Notes: generated from the sequence alone by a model not told the origin. Shown: positions 1-8,988, counted from the stretch's first letter. The stretch is DNA of 64,000 nucleotides from Microbacterium saperdae (GCF_006716345.1 NZ_VFOX01000002.1:434001-498000), one strand, 5' to 3'. Made by a program: numbers and translations.

Positions 1-45
1 TGAGCGAGGCCTGGTGCAGAGGCCGCACCCGCCCGATGGCTGCGC

Positions 46-336
46 CTAGAACGTGTCGAGGTTGACGAGGTTGTTGGCGCCCAGACCATCCGCATGGGTG
101 CGCAGGTAGGGGCTCCCTCGGCCCGGTCTGACGACGGCGACTCGCACGCGGTCCGCGCCGGAGCCCACGTGGGCCTCGCCCCCCTTGACCTCGAGCCAGG
201 CGACGAGCGACGGCTTGTCGATCTCGCCGACCTTGCCGGATTCCGGGTTCACCCACCGGTACCGGACGATCTCATCCGCCGTACGGGCCGTGCTGCCGAA
301 CCGTACTCTCGTGATCTCGATTGCCATACCTGCCAC
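46..336 (-). CDS. DUF3892 domain protein
   Basis: Small 96-residue protein that is almost entirely one DUF3892 domain. Family features seen are the early VRYRW segment, a central SLVAWLEVKGGEAHVG stretch, and a C-terminal YLRTHADG...NNLVNL motif. The family's biochemical function is not known to me. No signal peptide or membrane segment is visible. A second Met at residue 4 could be the true start. The gene stands alone, downstream of and on the same strand as the sigma-factor pair, with about 140 bases between, so it may have its own promoter. Family call is good; function is unknown. Confidence 0.75.
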   Translation of the reverse strand: MAGMAIEITRVRFGSTARTADEIVRYRWVNPESGKVGEIDKPSLVAWLEVKGGEAHVGSGADRVRVAVVRPGRGSPYLRTHADGLGANNLVNLDTF

Positions 337-479
337 CCCGTCGCATCGCCGCGGCTGTCGCGGACGCTCTCCAGTCTTCGTGAGGCACGCGACCTCGACG
401 TGCGGGCCGGGTGCAGCTCTTTCGTTGCTCCTGCGGAATCCTTACCGAATTCGCCTCACGGTGCGGGGGCGCATCGAGC

Positions 480-1466
480 TCAGCGCCCGGCATCCCACAT
501 CGTGTACGAGATCACGCCCACGGGGAGCGTGTCGAGCGGCTCGGTCAGCTCGCTCTCGGTGCCCACCATGCGGCCCGTCTCGACGGAGAGGAACACGGTC
601 TCGACCCGCTCGGGGATGGTCGACGCGACACGGAGGCCGATGACGTCGCGCCCGAGGCGGTCCGTCGTCTCACCGAGCACCTGCACGTCGCCGGTGTCGG
701 CCAGCAGGCGCAGCAGCGTCGCATGCTGCTCATCGCTCAAGGTCCAGTACTGCATCAGCCCGGTGATCGCGGCGAGCAGCTCGCCGGATGACGAATCCGG
801 GGTGGCGCCGAACACGGCCAGCGCGGCCTCGAGCTCGGCAGGCGAACTTCCGGAGAGGTTCGCCGCTTCGGGGGCCAGTGTGAACTCCTCCGGGGGGATG
901 ACGACCTCGTCGATCAGGTCTCCGGGCTGGTACTCGCTCGGTTCGACACCGGCGGGCCGCTCGGCATCCGACCAGTACGGGTCACCGGCGACGATGGTGC
1001 TCGTGGCCGTCTCACCCGGGGCCCACACGAAGGTGATGTCCTGAGGGACGACCTCGACGTGGCCCTCCTCCATGTCGACGCTCCAGCCCCAACCGACGGA
1101 GTGGACTCGCGACTCCTGTTCGACGTCTGGCGGAGCGAGCAACGCCTGCTCGGCATCATCCACGACCTGGGCGAGCGAGCCGGAGGACCGGTACTCGAGC
1201 GGCGGCGGAGTGAGCGCCACTGCCTGCCCGGTCGGAGCGAAGACGTTCGCGGCGACCACGGCTGCCACCGCGACGGTCGCGACAGCGGTCGTGAGTCCGG
1301 CCCAGAGGAGCGTCTTGCGCGGGCGCGTCTTCCGGGGGCGCGCGGTTCCCCGGATGATGCCCTCGCGGATCGCGATGTGCGCGGCGGAGAGCCCGGCGGC
1401 ATCCTGTTTCGGCGCGGGGTTCGCTGCCCGCAGGAGCCGGTCGAGTTCGTCATCGGAGACGTTCAT
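480..1466 (-). CDS. CU044_5270-type membrane-anchored protein, sigma-factor partner
   Basis: 328-residue protein with a short cytoplasmic N-terminus (about 50 residues, rich in Arg/Lys/Pro), one membrane segment at roughly residues 52-75 and a large extracytoplasmic domain. This layout matches actinobacterial CU044_5270-family proteins, which commonly sit directly downstream of ECF sigma factors. Its ATG overlaps the sigma-factor stop codon (ATGA), so the two are translationally coupled. I infer that it senses or modulates the sigma factor, possibly as an atypical anti-sigma factor. I see no zinc-binding HxxxCxxC anti-sigma motif. Confidence 0.7.
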   Translation of the reverse strand: MNVSDDELDRLLRAANPAPKQDAAGLSAAHIAIREGIIRGTARPRKTRPRKTLLWAGLTTAVATVAVAAVVAANVFAPTGQAVALTPPPLEYRSSGSLAQVVDDAEQALLAPPDVEQESRVHSVGWGWSVDMEEGHVEVVPQDITFVWAPGETATSTIVAGDPYWSDAERPAGVEPSEYQPGDLIDEVVIPPEEFTLAPEAANLSGSSPAELEAALAVFGATPDSSSGELLAAITGLMQYWTLSDEQHATLLRLLADTGDVQVLGETTDRLGRDVIGLRVASTIPERVETVFLSVETGRMVGTESELTEPLDTLPVGVISYTMWDAGR

Positions 1467-2098
1467 GATCCTTCGCCACCGCTTTCCAGCTGCGCGCGGA
1501 GTTTCGTGCGCGCACGGGTGAGCATCGTCCAGACGGCGCTCTGACTCGTCCGCAGCACTTCGGCGACCTCGCCGGCGCTCAGGTCATCCCAATACGTGAG
1601 CACGACGATCTGTCGCTCGCGGGCGCTGAGGGTGGTGAGCGCCGTGCGCAGTGCCAGCACCTCCATAGGATCCAGCTCCTCCGACGGGCTTTCGAGCCCA
1701 CGGACCAGGGCTTCGAGAGCCCGATCACGGGAGCGGTCGCGTCGGGAGCGATCACGCAGCTTGTTGTTCGCAGCGCGGAGGAACCAGGTGAGAGGCATCG
1801 GCCGGTCGGCGTCGAGCTTGCGCCAGGCCACCGTGAAGATCTCCGCGGTGATCTCATCGACCTCGTCGTCGTCGTCGATGTAGCACTCGAGGTGTCGGTG
1901 CACCCGCGGCCAGTAGTCGTCGAAGAGGCGCCGGAACACGACATCCTTGAGTTCCGTCCCCTGCGGATGCGCGGCGCGGGTCGACTCGCTCTTGTGCCGA
2001 CGTCGGGAAAGCCGGCGGGCGCCCGTCGACCGGTCGGCGGAGGGGGAGGCGCCGGCGAAGGCGATGCGCAACGTACCGACGACCCCGAACGAGAACAT
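1463..2098 (-). CDS. ECF-type RNA polymerase sigma factor
   Basis: Sigma-70 family protein. Region 2 is seen as FDDYWPRVHRHLECY...EITAEIFTVAWRKLD followed by PLTWFLRAANNKLRDRSRR. Region 4 is seen as LSARERQIVVLTYWDDLSAGEVAEVL with the recognition helix SQSAVWTMLTRARTKLR. Sigma regions 1 and 3 are absent, as in ECF factors. I choose ATG 2098, which has GTGAGG a few bases upstream; an upstream GTG at 2125 is also possible. About 45 basic residues precede region 2, longer than usual. It directs transcription of an unknown regulon and is coupled to the membrane partner downstream. Confidence 0.88.
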   Translation of the reverse strand: MFSFGVVGTLRIAFAGASPSADRSTGARRLSRRRHKSESTRAAHPQGTELKDVVFRRLFDDYWPRVHRHLECYIDDDDEVDEITAEIFTVAWRKLDADRPMPLTWFLRAANNKLRDRSRRDRSRDRALEALVRGLESPSEELDPMEVLALRTALTTLSARERQIVVLTYWDDLSAGEVAEVLRTSQSAVWTMLTRARTKLRAQLESGGEGS

Positions 2099-2157
2099 GG
2101 GGACCTCACTCACGATGGCTGGCACTGCTCGACCAGGCTATCGGCGCAGGCGCAGCG

Positions 2158-2616
2158 TCATGGCAGGCAACGCAGGTTCGTGGTGCCACCCGACACGTTC
2201 ACGGATGCTCCGGCGCCGGCGGATCCGAGCACGGTGCCGGCGGCGTTTCGCGCCTGCACCGTGCCGGATGAGCGAGCGTTGGCGATCGAGCCAACGGTGC
2301 TCAGTGCCGCGGTACTCACCGTCGTGCACGAAGTCCAGCTGAGCTTCGTGCCTCCCCTGTTCGCTCCGGCGTATGCACAGTACGATCCGGTGGCGCAGGA
2401 GCCGACGGCGCGGGCGTCGGGCGAGGGAACAGAGAGTTCCATGCCCAGATCCGGCCAGACCACGGTGTGCTCATCGACGACGGTGCCCCCCGGCACTGCA
2501 TCGATGGCGTATTGAACGTCGGGGTGAAGTGCGGGTTCTTCGCTCGCCTGCGCAGGCGTCGCGATCCCCATCGCGAGAACCGTGCCCAGGGCAAGGCTGA
2601 GGAGCCTCTTCTTCAT
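2158..2616 (-). CDS. Secreted peptidase inhibitor I36-like protein
   Basis: 152-residue exported protein. It has a clean signal peptide (MKKRLLSLALGTVLAMG..., predicted cleavage after AQA near residue 24). The C-terminal half contains CATGSYCAYAGANRGGTKL, a spaced cysteine and a final LRC. This resembles peptidase inhibitor family I36 (Streptomyces metalloproteinase inhibitor, beta/gamma-crystallin fold), which binds extracellular metalloproteases. Four cysteines could form two disulfides. The AAGTVLGSAGAGASVNV segment fits the crystallin-like repeat. The I36 assignment is by motif only. The gene stands alone and is divergent from secA2. Confidence 0.6.
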   Translation of the reverse strand: MKKRLLSLALGTVLAMGIATPAQASEEPALHPDVQYAIDAVPGGTVVDEHTVVWPDLGMELSVPSPDARAVGSCATGSYCAYAGANRGGTKLSWTSCTTVSTAALSTVGSIANARSSGTVQARNAAGTVLGSAGAGASVNVSGGTTNLRCLP

Positions 2617-3008
2617 GCTCGTCCGTTCGGGTGTCGAGAGATGCTGATGATCCTCTTTCCATCACACCGCTGTGCGGCAGCTGGTTGCGACGGGGAGCAC
2701 GCACCTTTTCGGATGACGAGCGACTTCCTTACCGACGACTTTCTTGTGGCATCGAGACGTTGCACACTCGGGACTCCGCGAGATTCGACGTTGGATTCGT
2801 GAAGGCTGGGACTACTCGTCATTCGGGCTTGTGCAGGCCCAGGGGCGGGGGCTTGATGCCGAGGCCGGCCAATGAGTTGGCGCGGGGGAGGATGTCACCA
2901 TGTTCATGTTGTCGCGAGTTGAATGACCGGACTGAACCTTGCTCGGTGCCCGAGCGGCGCGGTGCGCGGGGGTCACGCGCGGAGCTGACCTCGAAGAAGG
3001 GACCTTGC
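2617..3008. other. Intergenic region between I36-like gene and secA2
   Basis: About 390 bases with no convincing gene. A frame open from 2631 runs into secA2, but its first 126 codons encode Cys/Arg/Pro-rich sequence unlike any SecA N-terminus, so I treat it as untranslated. It should hold two divergent promoters. I found no clear -35/-10 pair or palindrome. Confidence 0.5.
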
Positions 3009-5279
3009 GTGGAAACGCCGAAATGGCTTCGAAGAGCGCTCGACCTCCCAGGCGCTACATCGTTTGCATCGTTGGAGCCTTTGGCGGATCAGGCGATCTC
3101 ACTGCGAGAGGAGCTGCGCGATCTCTCGGGAGCGGATCTCATCCAGCGGGCTCAGGTGGGCGATGGAGCTCATGCGCAGGTGCTTGCGGTCGCCGCAGAG
3201 GCGTCTCGACGCGCGCTCGGCGTCGTGCCGTTCCGTGAGCAGATGTTGGCCGCTGCGGCGATGCTCGCGGGCTTCGCTGTGGAACTGGACACGGGAGAAG
3301 GCAAGACGCTGGCAGGCGCCTTGGCCGCGGCGGGGTTCGCGCTCAAAGGGCGATCGGTTCACGTGATCTCCGTCAACGACTATCTCGCTCGGCGGGATGC
3401 TGCGTGGATGGGCCCGCTGTATGCGGCACTGGGCCTTTCGGTGACGGCTGTCGAGGAATCGACGGGCACCGAGCAGCGGCGCGCTGCGTACAGAGGCGAT
3501 GTCGTCTACGTGAGCGTCAGCGAAGTCGGCTACGACGTGCTGCGTGACCGGTTCTGCATTCATGAAGACGACCGGGTGTCTCCGGCGATGGATGTCGCCA
3601 TCGTCGACGAAGCCGATGCCGTCATGATCGACGAGGCGATCATCCCTCTCGTCCTCGCGGGCACTGCGGCGATCCCCGAAGGTGATGTGGCTCAGTCTGC
3701 ATCGCTCGTCCTCGACCTCGAGGACGGTGTCGACTACCTGGTGGACGACGACGGTGCCACGGTGACATTCACCGACAAGGCTCTCGACGAGCTCGAGTCG
3801 CAGCTCGGCGGCATCAACCTCTATTCTCCGGAGAACATCCCCACCCTGACCGGTCTCACGCTGGCCCTGCACGCGAAAGTGCTGATGCGTCGTGACGTCG
3901 ATTACATCGTGGACGGCGACGATCTTCGACTCGTGAACACGACTCGTGGGCGGGTCGCTGAAGGGCAGCGGTGGCCAGACGGGATGCACGCCGCCGTGGA
4001 GGCGAAAGAAGGGCTCACCTCGAGCGGAGCGGGCATCGTGCTCGATCAGGTGACCGTGCAAGATCTGCTTGTGACATACCGGACTCTGCTCGGCATGAGC
4101 GGGACCGTGCTGGACGTCTCGGAGGACTTGCTGGAGTTCTACAGCCTGCGCTCCGGACGGGTCGAGCGACGGCTGCCACTGGCGAGGTCAGACGAGCCCG
4201 ACATCATCGTCGACACGGAGGCGGATGTCTTCGAGGCTGTGGTCGATGTGGTGCAGCGCTGCCACGAGGACGCCCGGCCTGTGCTCGTGGGGACGCAGAG
4301 TGTCGCCGCGTCTGAGGCCATTGGGAAACTCTTGACGGCCCGCGGCCTCGACGTTCGTGTGCTCAACGCGAAGAACGACGAGGCGGAGGCATACACCGTC
4401 TCGCGTGCGGGCGAGCTGGGCGCCATCACGATATCCACCCAGATGTCGGGCAGAGGCACCGACATCGTGCTCGGTGGCGTGGATGGAGCTGACCATGAAG
4501 CTGTCGCGTCAGTCGGCGGGCTCATGGTCATCCAGGTCGGGTTGTATCCTTCGCGCCGCTTGGATGCGCAGTTGCGTGGGCGGGCGGGAAGACAAGGCGA
4601 CCCCGGGGGTTCCCTGCGCATCGCGAGTCTGCAGGATGTTCTGATCGCCACGACGGCGACCAGAACGATCGCCTCGCAGATCGAACGGCCCGCGCGACTC
4701 ACCCGCAAGCGCAAGGAGTACATACTGGACGTCGCGCAGGACATTTCCGAGGCAGTTCGCGCCGACCAGCACCGGGCCACCTGGGGATATCACCGGGCCA
4801 TCGCGCTGCAGCGATCTGCGGTATTGAGGGAGCGCGAGGCGCTCATCTCCTCGGACTCGACGTTGTGGGCCCGTCTGGGAAGAGTTCCCAGGGACGAGGA
4901 CGACGACGACTTCACGACGGCCGTCCGCGAAGTCGCAGTATCCACGATGGATGACCTCTGGTGCGACCATCTTGCGATGCTGCAGGAGACAAGAGACGGG
5001 ATTCATCTCCGCGCGCTGGGCGGGCAGAACCCACTCGATGAGTTCCATCGCATCGCTTTGATCGCGTTCGACGGCTTCTTCGAACGCGTCTACCAGGCTG
5101 TGGATCGACTTCTCTTCGCGACGGGAGAGCTCGATGCGCAGGCCGCCGCGGCAGCTGCGCGGCTGCGACGACCATCGGCGACGTGGACGTACATGATCAC
5201 GGACAATCCGTTGGGAGACGCGGCGTCCCGAGCAGCCGAGTCTTTGCGCACGATGTGGGCGGACCGGCGGCGACGATGA
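3009..5279 (+). CDS. secA2: Accessory preprotein translocase ATPase SecA2-like
   Basis: 756-residue SecA-family motor. It has a Walker A LDTGEGKTL (residues 93-101), the SVNDYLARRDAAWMGP motif, VSEVGYDVLRDR, Walker B VDEADAVMIDEA (residues 199-210), the IEAKEG-type segment VEAKEGL, GMSGTV, TISTQMSGRGTDIVLGG and DAQLRGRAGRQGDPG. It ends without the C-terminal zinc/SecB-binding Cys motif of housekeeping SecA. Length and this truncation match actinobacterial SecA2, which exports a subset of proteins with SecYEG. GTG 3009 is chosen because GAAGAAGG lies just upstream and the protein then begins like SecA. No accessory SecY or substrate gene is adjacent. Confidence 0.85.
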   Translation: METPKWLRRALDLPGATSFASLEPLADQAISLREELRDLSGADLIQRAQVGDGAHAQVLAVAAEASRRALGVVPFREQMLAAAAMLAGFAVELDTGEGKTLAGALAAAGFALKGRSVHVISVNDYLARRDAAWMGPLYAALGLSVTAVEESTGTEQRRAAYRGDVVYVSVSEVGYDVLRDRFCIHEDDRVSPAMDVAIVDEADAVMIDEAIIPLVLAGTAAIPEGDVAQSASLVLDLEDGVDYLVDDDGATVTFTDKALDELESQLGGINLYSPENIPTLTGLTLALHAKVLMRRDVDYIVDGDDLRLVNTTRGRVAEGQRWPDGMHAAVEAKEGLTSSGAGIVLDQVTVQDLLVTYRTLLGMSGTVLDVSEDLLEFYSLRSGRVERRLPLARSDEPDIIVDTEADVFEAVVDVVQRCHEDARPVLVGTQSVAASEAIGKLLTARGLDVRVLNAKNDEAEAYTVSRAGELGAITISTQMSGRGTDIVLGGVDGADHEAVASVGGLMVIQVGLYPSRRLDAQLRGRAGRQGDPGGSLRIASLQDVLIATTATRTIASQIERPARLTRKRKEYILDVAQDISEAVRADQHRATWGYHRAIALQRSAVLREREALISSDSTLWARLGRVPRDEDDDDFTTAVREVAVSTMDDLWCDHLAMLQETRDGIHLRALGGQNPLDEFHRIALIAFDGFFERVYQAVDRLLFATGELDAQAAAAAARLRRPSATWTYMITDNPLGDAASRAAESLRTMWADRRRR

Positions 5280-5455
5280 CGTTCCGATGGATCACTTCCG
5301 GGGTTTCGTGGTGGGGCACGAGTAAGACACTCGCCACGTCGAATATCTTGTTGGCGCCAACTCGCGTGCAGTGAATGTCTCTGCCGCGCCCGGGCCTGAC
5401 CCGCCTGGGGACCGGCAGACTGGGGGAGGACCATCCGCAGACTTCCGGAGACGTG

Positions 5456-6256
5456 ATGAATCAAGAGCAGCCCCGCAAAGCGCCCAGCCAGGCCGTCCTC
5501 ACCGTGCAACAGGTGGAACAGGTGAGCCCTGATCTGATCCGGATCACCGCGGGAGGTGACGGGTTCGCCGATTACAACGACAACCTCTTCACCGACAAGT
5601 ACGCCAAGGTCCTCTTCGCCGACCCGCGTCACGGGCTGACTCCTCCTTATGACCTGGCACAGTTGCGCGCCGAGGAACCCGAGAAGCTGCCCACTCGACG
5701 GACCTACACGATCCGTGCGGCCGACGCCGAGGCGCGGCAGATCGTCATCGACTTCGTCGTGCACGGCGACGAGGGTGTCGCCGGCCCCTGGGCTCGCGCC
5801 GCTCGGCCGGGCGACACGATCGTCGTCAGCGGCGCCGGTGGCGGATACCGTCCCGACGCCGCCGCCCCCTGGCACCTGCTCATCGGAGACCACACGGCTC
5901 TGCCGGCGATCTCCTCCGCCGTCGAGGAGATGGATGCCGCCGCGCAGGGTCATGTGCTGCTCACCGTCGCCGATCCGGCGGACCGCATCCTTCCCGCCCT
6001 CCCGTCGGGTGTGAGCATCCGGTGGACCCAGAACGACGATGAACTCCTCGCCGCGCTCGCGGAGCTGCCCTGGTCAGAGGGAACCCCCGGGGTCTTCGCG
6101 CACGGTGAGCGCGGAACGATCAAAGAGGTTCGCGCCCTGCTGAAGCAGCGTGAGGTGCCGCGGGAGTCCCTGTCGATCTCGGCATACTGGGCGCGCGGTC
6201 GCGCAGAGGATCAGTTCCAGGCTGAGAAGCGCGAGCCGATCGGGCAGATCGAGTAG
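5456..6256 (+). CDS. Siderophore-interacting protein, FAD-dependent ferric reductase
   Basis: 266-residue cytoplasmic flavoprotein of the SIP/ViuB family, which reduces ferric siderophores to release iron. The FAD-binding motif RRTYTIR, the VVHGDEGVAGPWARAARPGD loop, the GDHTALPAI segment and the C-terminal ISAYWARGRAED motif are typical. ATG 5456 has GGAG ideally spaced upstream; an earlier in-frame ATG at 5375 would add 27 residues without family similarity. It follows secA2 by 176 bases and is probably transcribed separately. It may serve the siderophore importer encoded at 13-17 kb, but that is inference. Confidence 0.88.
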   Translation: MNQEQPRKAPSQAVLTVQQVEQVSPDLIRITAGGDGFADYNDNLFTDKYAKVLFADPRHGLTPPYDLAQLRAEEPEKLPTRRTYTIRAADAEARQIVIDFVVHGDEGVAGPWARAARPGDTIVVSGAGGGYRPDAAAPWHLLIGDHTALPAISSAVEEMDAAAQGHVLLTVADPADRILPALPSGVSIRWTQNDDELLAALAELPWSEGTPGVFAHGERGTIKEVRALLKQREVPRESLSISAYWARGRAEDQFQAEKREPIGQIE

Positions 6257-6272
6257 CCGACGGCGGGGCCCC

Positions 6273-6866
6273 TCAGCGCAGGTCGGACACCGTCGCGACC
6301 ACGGTGGCGTAGAGGTCGGCGATGCCGGCCAGCGCCGAGCGGTGCAGCTGCTCCGCCGACACATCCCCCGCGACCGAGGGCAGGCTGCGGGTGGCCGTCG
6401 CGGCGGCGACCACGGTGGGGCGGTTTCCGCGGAGGAAGGCGCCCTCGGTCGTGTACGTCACGCACATGTGGGTCATGAAGCCGGCGATCACGATGTCCTC
6501 GTGGCCCGCGGCATCCACGCGGTCGCCCAGGTCGGTGCCGACGAACGAGTTCGGTGCGTGCTTGATCACGACGGCCTCGCCCTCGATCGGGGCGACGCGG
6601 TCGTGGATCGCACCGATGTCCTCACGGATGTCGTACGCGGATCCGGCACCGCCGTCGTGCTGCACGTGGATGACGGTGGCTCCCGCCTCCCTGGCCTTCG
6701 CGAGCAGTTCCGCCGCCGCGTCGAGAGCGGCATCCCAGCCTTCGAGCTCCATCTCGCCACGGGTGTACGTGTTCTGGAAGTCGACGAGCACGACGGTCGA
6801 CGTCGCCAGTTCGGCGGGGCTGTCGACGACGCCGCTGAGCGAGCGGAGGGTGGCTGACGTGGTCAT
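6273..6866 (-). CDS. Isochorismatase-family cysteine hydrolase
   Basis: 197-residue hydrolase with the catalytic triad of the family: Asp in VVLVDFQNTY, Lys in VIKHAPNSF and Cys in GFMTHMCVTYT. Members hydrolyse isochorismate, nicotinamide or other small amides and vinyl ethers; the substrate cannot be read from the sequence. ATG 6866 is preceded by AAAGGA; a longer frame to 6989 lacks family similarity. The gene is divergent from a GlxA-type regulator that probably controls it through the inverted repeat between them. Confidence 0.82.
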   Translation of the reverse strand: MTTSATLRSLSGVVDSPAELATSTVVLVDFQNTYTRGEMELEGWDAALDAAAELLAKAREAGATVIHVQHDGGAGSAYDIREDIGAIHDRVAPIEGEAVVIKHAPNSFVGTDLGDRVDAAGHEDIVIAGFMTHMCVTYTTEGAFLRGNRPTVVAAATATRSLPSVAGDVSAEQLHRSALAGIADLYATVVATVSDLR

Positions 6867-6903
6867 GCGGGGTGTCCTTTCGAAGCGGTCGACACTAGTC
6901 TGG

Positions 6904-6941
6904 GTGACCCGAACTGTTCTTGATAGATGGATTCGGGTCAC
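6904..6941. promoter_or_regulatory. Inverted repeat in isochorismatase/GlxA divergent promoter
   Basis: Perfect 10-base arms GTGACCCGAA (6904-6913) and TTCGGGTCAC (6932-6941) separated by 18 bases, lying between the two divergent start codons. Position and symmetry suggest the binding site of the adjacent GlxA-type regulator. Confidence 0.6.
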
Positions 6942-6979
6942 GTGCCGTCGGTTTCGGGGCGACCTGTTCAGGAGGATGC

Positions 6980-7933
6980 ATGAGCGCACCGCGTGTCACG
7001 GTGATCGCCGTGGAGGGCATCAGTCCGTTCCACCTCTCGGTGCCGTCGCTGGTCTGGGGCGGTGAGACCCCGGTGGGGGAGATCGAGCCGTGGCCCATCC
7101 AGGTCGCCGCGCTGCGCGCCGGCACCCTGCGCACCTCCGCCGATTTCGACATCGACATCAAGCACGGGCTCGAGGCCGTTCGGGGCGCGGATGTCGTCGT
7201 GGTCCCCTGGTGGGGGCAGCCCGAGACCGCCGCGCCGGATGAGCTGTCGGCCGCGCTGCGCGATGCGCGGGATGACGGCGCCGAACTGCTCGGCCTCTGC
7301 CTCGGCGCCTTTCCCCTCGCCGACAGCGGCGTGCTGGACGGGCACACGGCCACGACGCACTGGAAATGGGCGGATGTCTTCCGGGCCCGCTTCCCGCTGG
7401 TGACGCTGGAACCGGATGAGCTGTACGTCGACGAGGGGCGGATCATCACCGGCGCCGGTGCCACGGCAGGGATCGACGCCTGTCTGCACCTGTTGGCGCG
7501 GAAGGAAGGGCAGCGCGTCGCGAACCGGGTTGCCCGGCGGATCGTCGCGGCCCCGCATCGCTCCGGCGGGCAGGCGCAGTTCATCGAGCGACCGGTTCCC
7601 GAACCGGGCAGTGATCCACTCGCGGAGGCGATGCGCTGGAGTGCGGCGAACCTGGACGCAGACCTGTCGATCGACAGCCTCGCCGCCCATGCGCATCTGA
7701 GCCGGAGCTCGTTCACTCGCGCGTTCCGGGCTCGGACCGGCACGACGGTCGCGAAGTGGGTGCTCGGGCAGCGGCTCTCGGCGGCGCGGGAGCTGCTGGA
7801 GACCACCGCACTGCCGATCGACGACGTCGCGTCGACCGCCGGCTTCGGTGGTGCCGCGCTGTTCCGCCAGCATTTCGTCACCGCTTTCGGGGCGACGCCG
7901 AGTCAGTACCGGGCGGCGTTCCGCTCGCGGTGA
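6980..7933 (+). CDS. GlxA-family transcriptional regulator (DJ-1/PfpI plus AraC HTH)
   Basis: 317-residue regulator. The N-terminal two thirds is a DJ-1/PfpI amidotransferase-like sensor domain; it has a Cys in ELLGLCLGAFPLADSG, as in the GlxA group. The C-terminal 100 residues form an AraC/XylS double HTH (SIDSLAAHAHLSRSSFTRAFRARTG, then VASTAGFGGAALFRQHF). ATG 6980 has a perfect AGGAGG upstream; a frame open from 6920 is not needed. The effector is unknown. Divergent arrangement with the isochorismatase-like gene suggests it controls that enzyme. Confidence 0.87.
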   Translation: MSAPRVTVIAVEGISPFHLSVPSLVWGGETPVGEIEPWPIQVAALRAGTLRTSADFDIDIKHGLEAVRGADVVVVPWWGQPETAAPDELSAALRDARDDGAELLGLCLGAFPLADSGVLDGHTATTHWKWADVFRARFPLVTLEPDELYVDEGRIITGAGATAGIDACLHLLARKEGQRVANRVARRIVAAPHRSGGQAQFIERPVPEPGSDPLAEAMRWSAANLDADLSIDSLAAHAHLSRSSFTRAFRARTGTTVAKWVLGQRLSAARELLETTALPIDDVASTAGFGGAALFRQHFVTAFGATPSQYRAAFRSR

Positions 7934-8107
7934 GGGGGCCGGCGGTCGATTGCTCCGGTCGCTCTCCGTGGCCGAGAACGCCTGGTCTCAGACGGTCCAT
8001 GCGATCGTCTTCGCCCACGGGTTCTACGAATGGCCTGGGTAAAAGGGAGACAAGACGTCCCTGGGTCATGTCGACGACGAAGCAGCCCGTGGGCTGGTGA
8101 TCGCAGT

Positions 8108-8130
8108 AGGGTGTGCATCCATCACACCCT
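8108..8130. other. Hairpin in the 7934-8221 intergenic region
   Basis: Perfect 8-base arms AGGGTGTG and CACACCCT with a 7-base loop. It sits in a 288-base gap holding no convincing gene. There is no T-tract, so a terminator role after the GlxA-type gene is only possible. A 103-codon minus-strand frame across this gap looks non-coding. Confidence 0.4.
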
Positions 8131-8221
8131 GCTATCCACAACTCATACACGCAGTATGCGAACTCGGTCGCCGGTTGGATCCAGTACACGCTGACCTCGC
8201 AAGACTAGGCCCAGGAGAATC

Positions 8222-8554
8222 ATGAACGACCAGCGCAGCGCACAATCGCAGATCGGTGACAACCTGGCGTGGGTGAGCCTCTTCGTGGCGGTCGTGTCTG
8301 CGCTGGTCGTCTTGGCGCGGACCCTCGAGATCGCTGGCTGCTCCAATCAATGTGACTACCCGACACCCGAGACCATAACCCGCGGATTCTGGATCACTGA
8401 CCTGATCGTCTTCATCCTCACTACAAGCGCGTACTTCTTCACAAGATCGCGACTCCGTTTGGCCTGGCTGCTCCCGGCAGCTGGTATCACGATCACACTG
8501 ATCGCCTTGCTCATCACGAATCTCGTGATGAATAGCGCGATGCGCCTCGGCTAG
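8222..8554 (+). CDS. Small hypothetical membrane protein
   Basis: 110-residue protein with three likely membrane helices (about residues 15-33, 57-75 and 82-103) and a short Cys-containing loop (GCSNQCDY) between the first two. CAGGAG lies a few bases upstream of the ATG. I do not recognise a family. It is less GC-rich than its neighbours, which may indicate a lineage-specific gene. No operon partner is evident. Confidence 0.6.
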   Translation: MNDQRSAQSQIGDNLAWVSLFVAVVSALVVLARTLEIAGCSNQCDYPTPETITRGFWITDLIVFILTTSAYFFTRSRLRLAWLLPAAGITITLIALLITNLVMNSAMRLG

Positions 8555-8652
8555 TCACCTGCCCTTGAGCGTGGGTGGTCGTCGATGCGGTCCTAGGTGA
8601 GCTACGACGCGGTTCTGGTCTGCTGGCGACCATCGCGGTGAGCCAGCCCAGC

Positions 8653-8988
8653 TCAGCGATCGCGCAGAGCGGCAGCGATCAGCCCGCGCACCTCGGCTGA
8701 GGTCGAGTCCGTCGCGTACGGCTCCCAGCGATCGAGCTGCTCGAGGGTCCACTCCCAGTGCGCGGTGCGCAGCACGATCGGCAGCGGATGGCGCTGCGGC
8801 GGCCATCCGTACTGATCCCGCTCGCCGTCGAATGCAGCGGACGCGCGCCACCCCGCATCGCGGACGCAGGAGCCGACCATCGTCGTCTCGATCACCGCCT
8901 CGACCGCATCGATGGCCATGCTGTTGTCGACGCAGCCATCGACCCGCCACCAGAGGTGGACGGGGATCTCGATCGTCAGATACTCCAT
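8653..8988 (-). CDS. Conserved-looking hypothetical protein, 111 aa
   Basis: Soluble protein beginning MEYLTIEIPVHLWWRVDG, with many Trp residues and a C-terminal ALRDR. ATG 8988 is preceded by GGAG. The upstream extension of the frame (to 9750) runs antisense through the next gene and is excluded. I do not recognise a family. It is divergent from the GntR-controlled membrane gene and shares that intergenic space. Confidence 0.55.
   Translation of the reverse strand: MEYLTIEIPVHLWWRVDGCVDNSMAIDAVEAVIETTMVGSCVRDAGWRASAAFDGERDQYGWPPQRHPLPIVLRTAHWEWTLEQLDRWEPYATDSTSAEVRGLIAAALRDR

Noticed and set aside
2631..3008. N-terminal extension of SecA2
   Set aside because: Cys/Arg/Pro-rich codons unlike SecA; GTG 3009 has a good ribosome binding site.
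3009..5279. Housekeeping SecA
   Set aside because: Short length, no C-terminal Cys-rich zinc motif and diverged helicase motifs favour SecA2.
7878..8189. 103-codon minus-strand frame in the gap after the GlxA-type gene
   Set aside because: Cys/Pro-rich with no family features and it overlaps the GlxA-type gene end.
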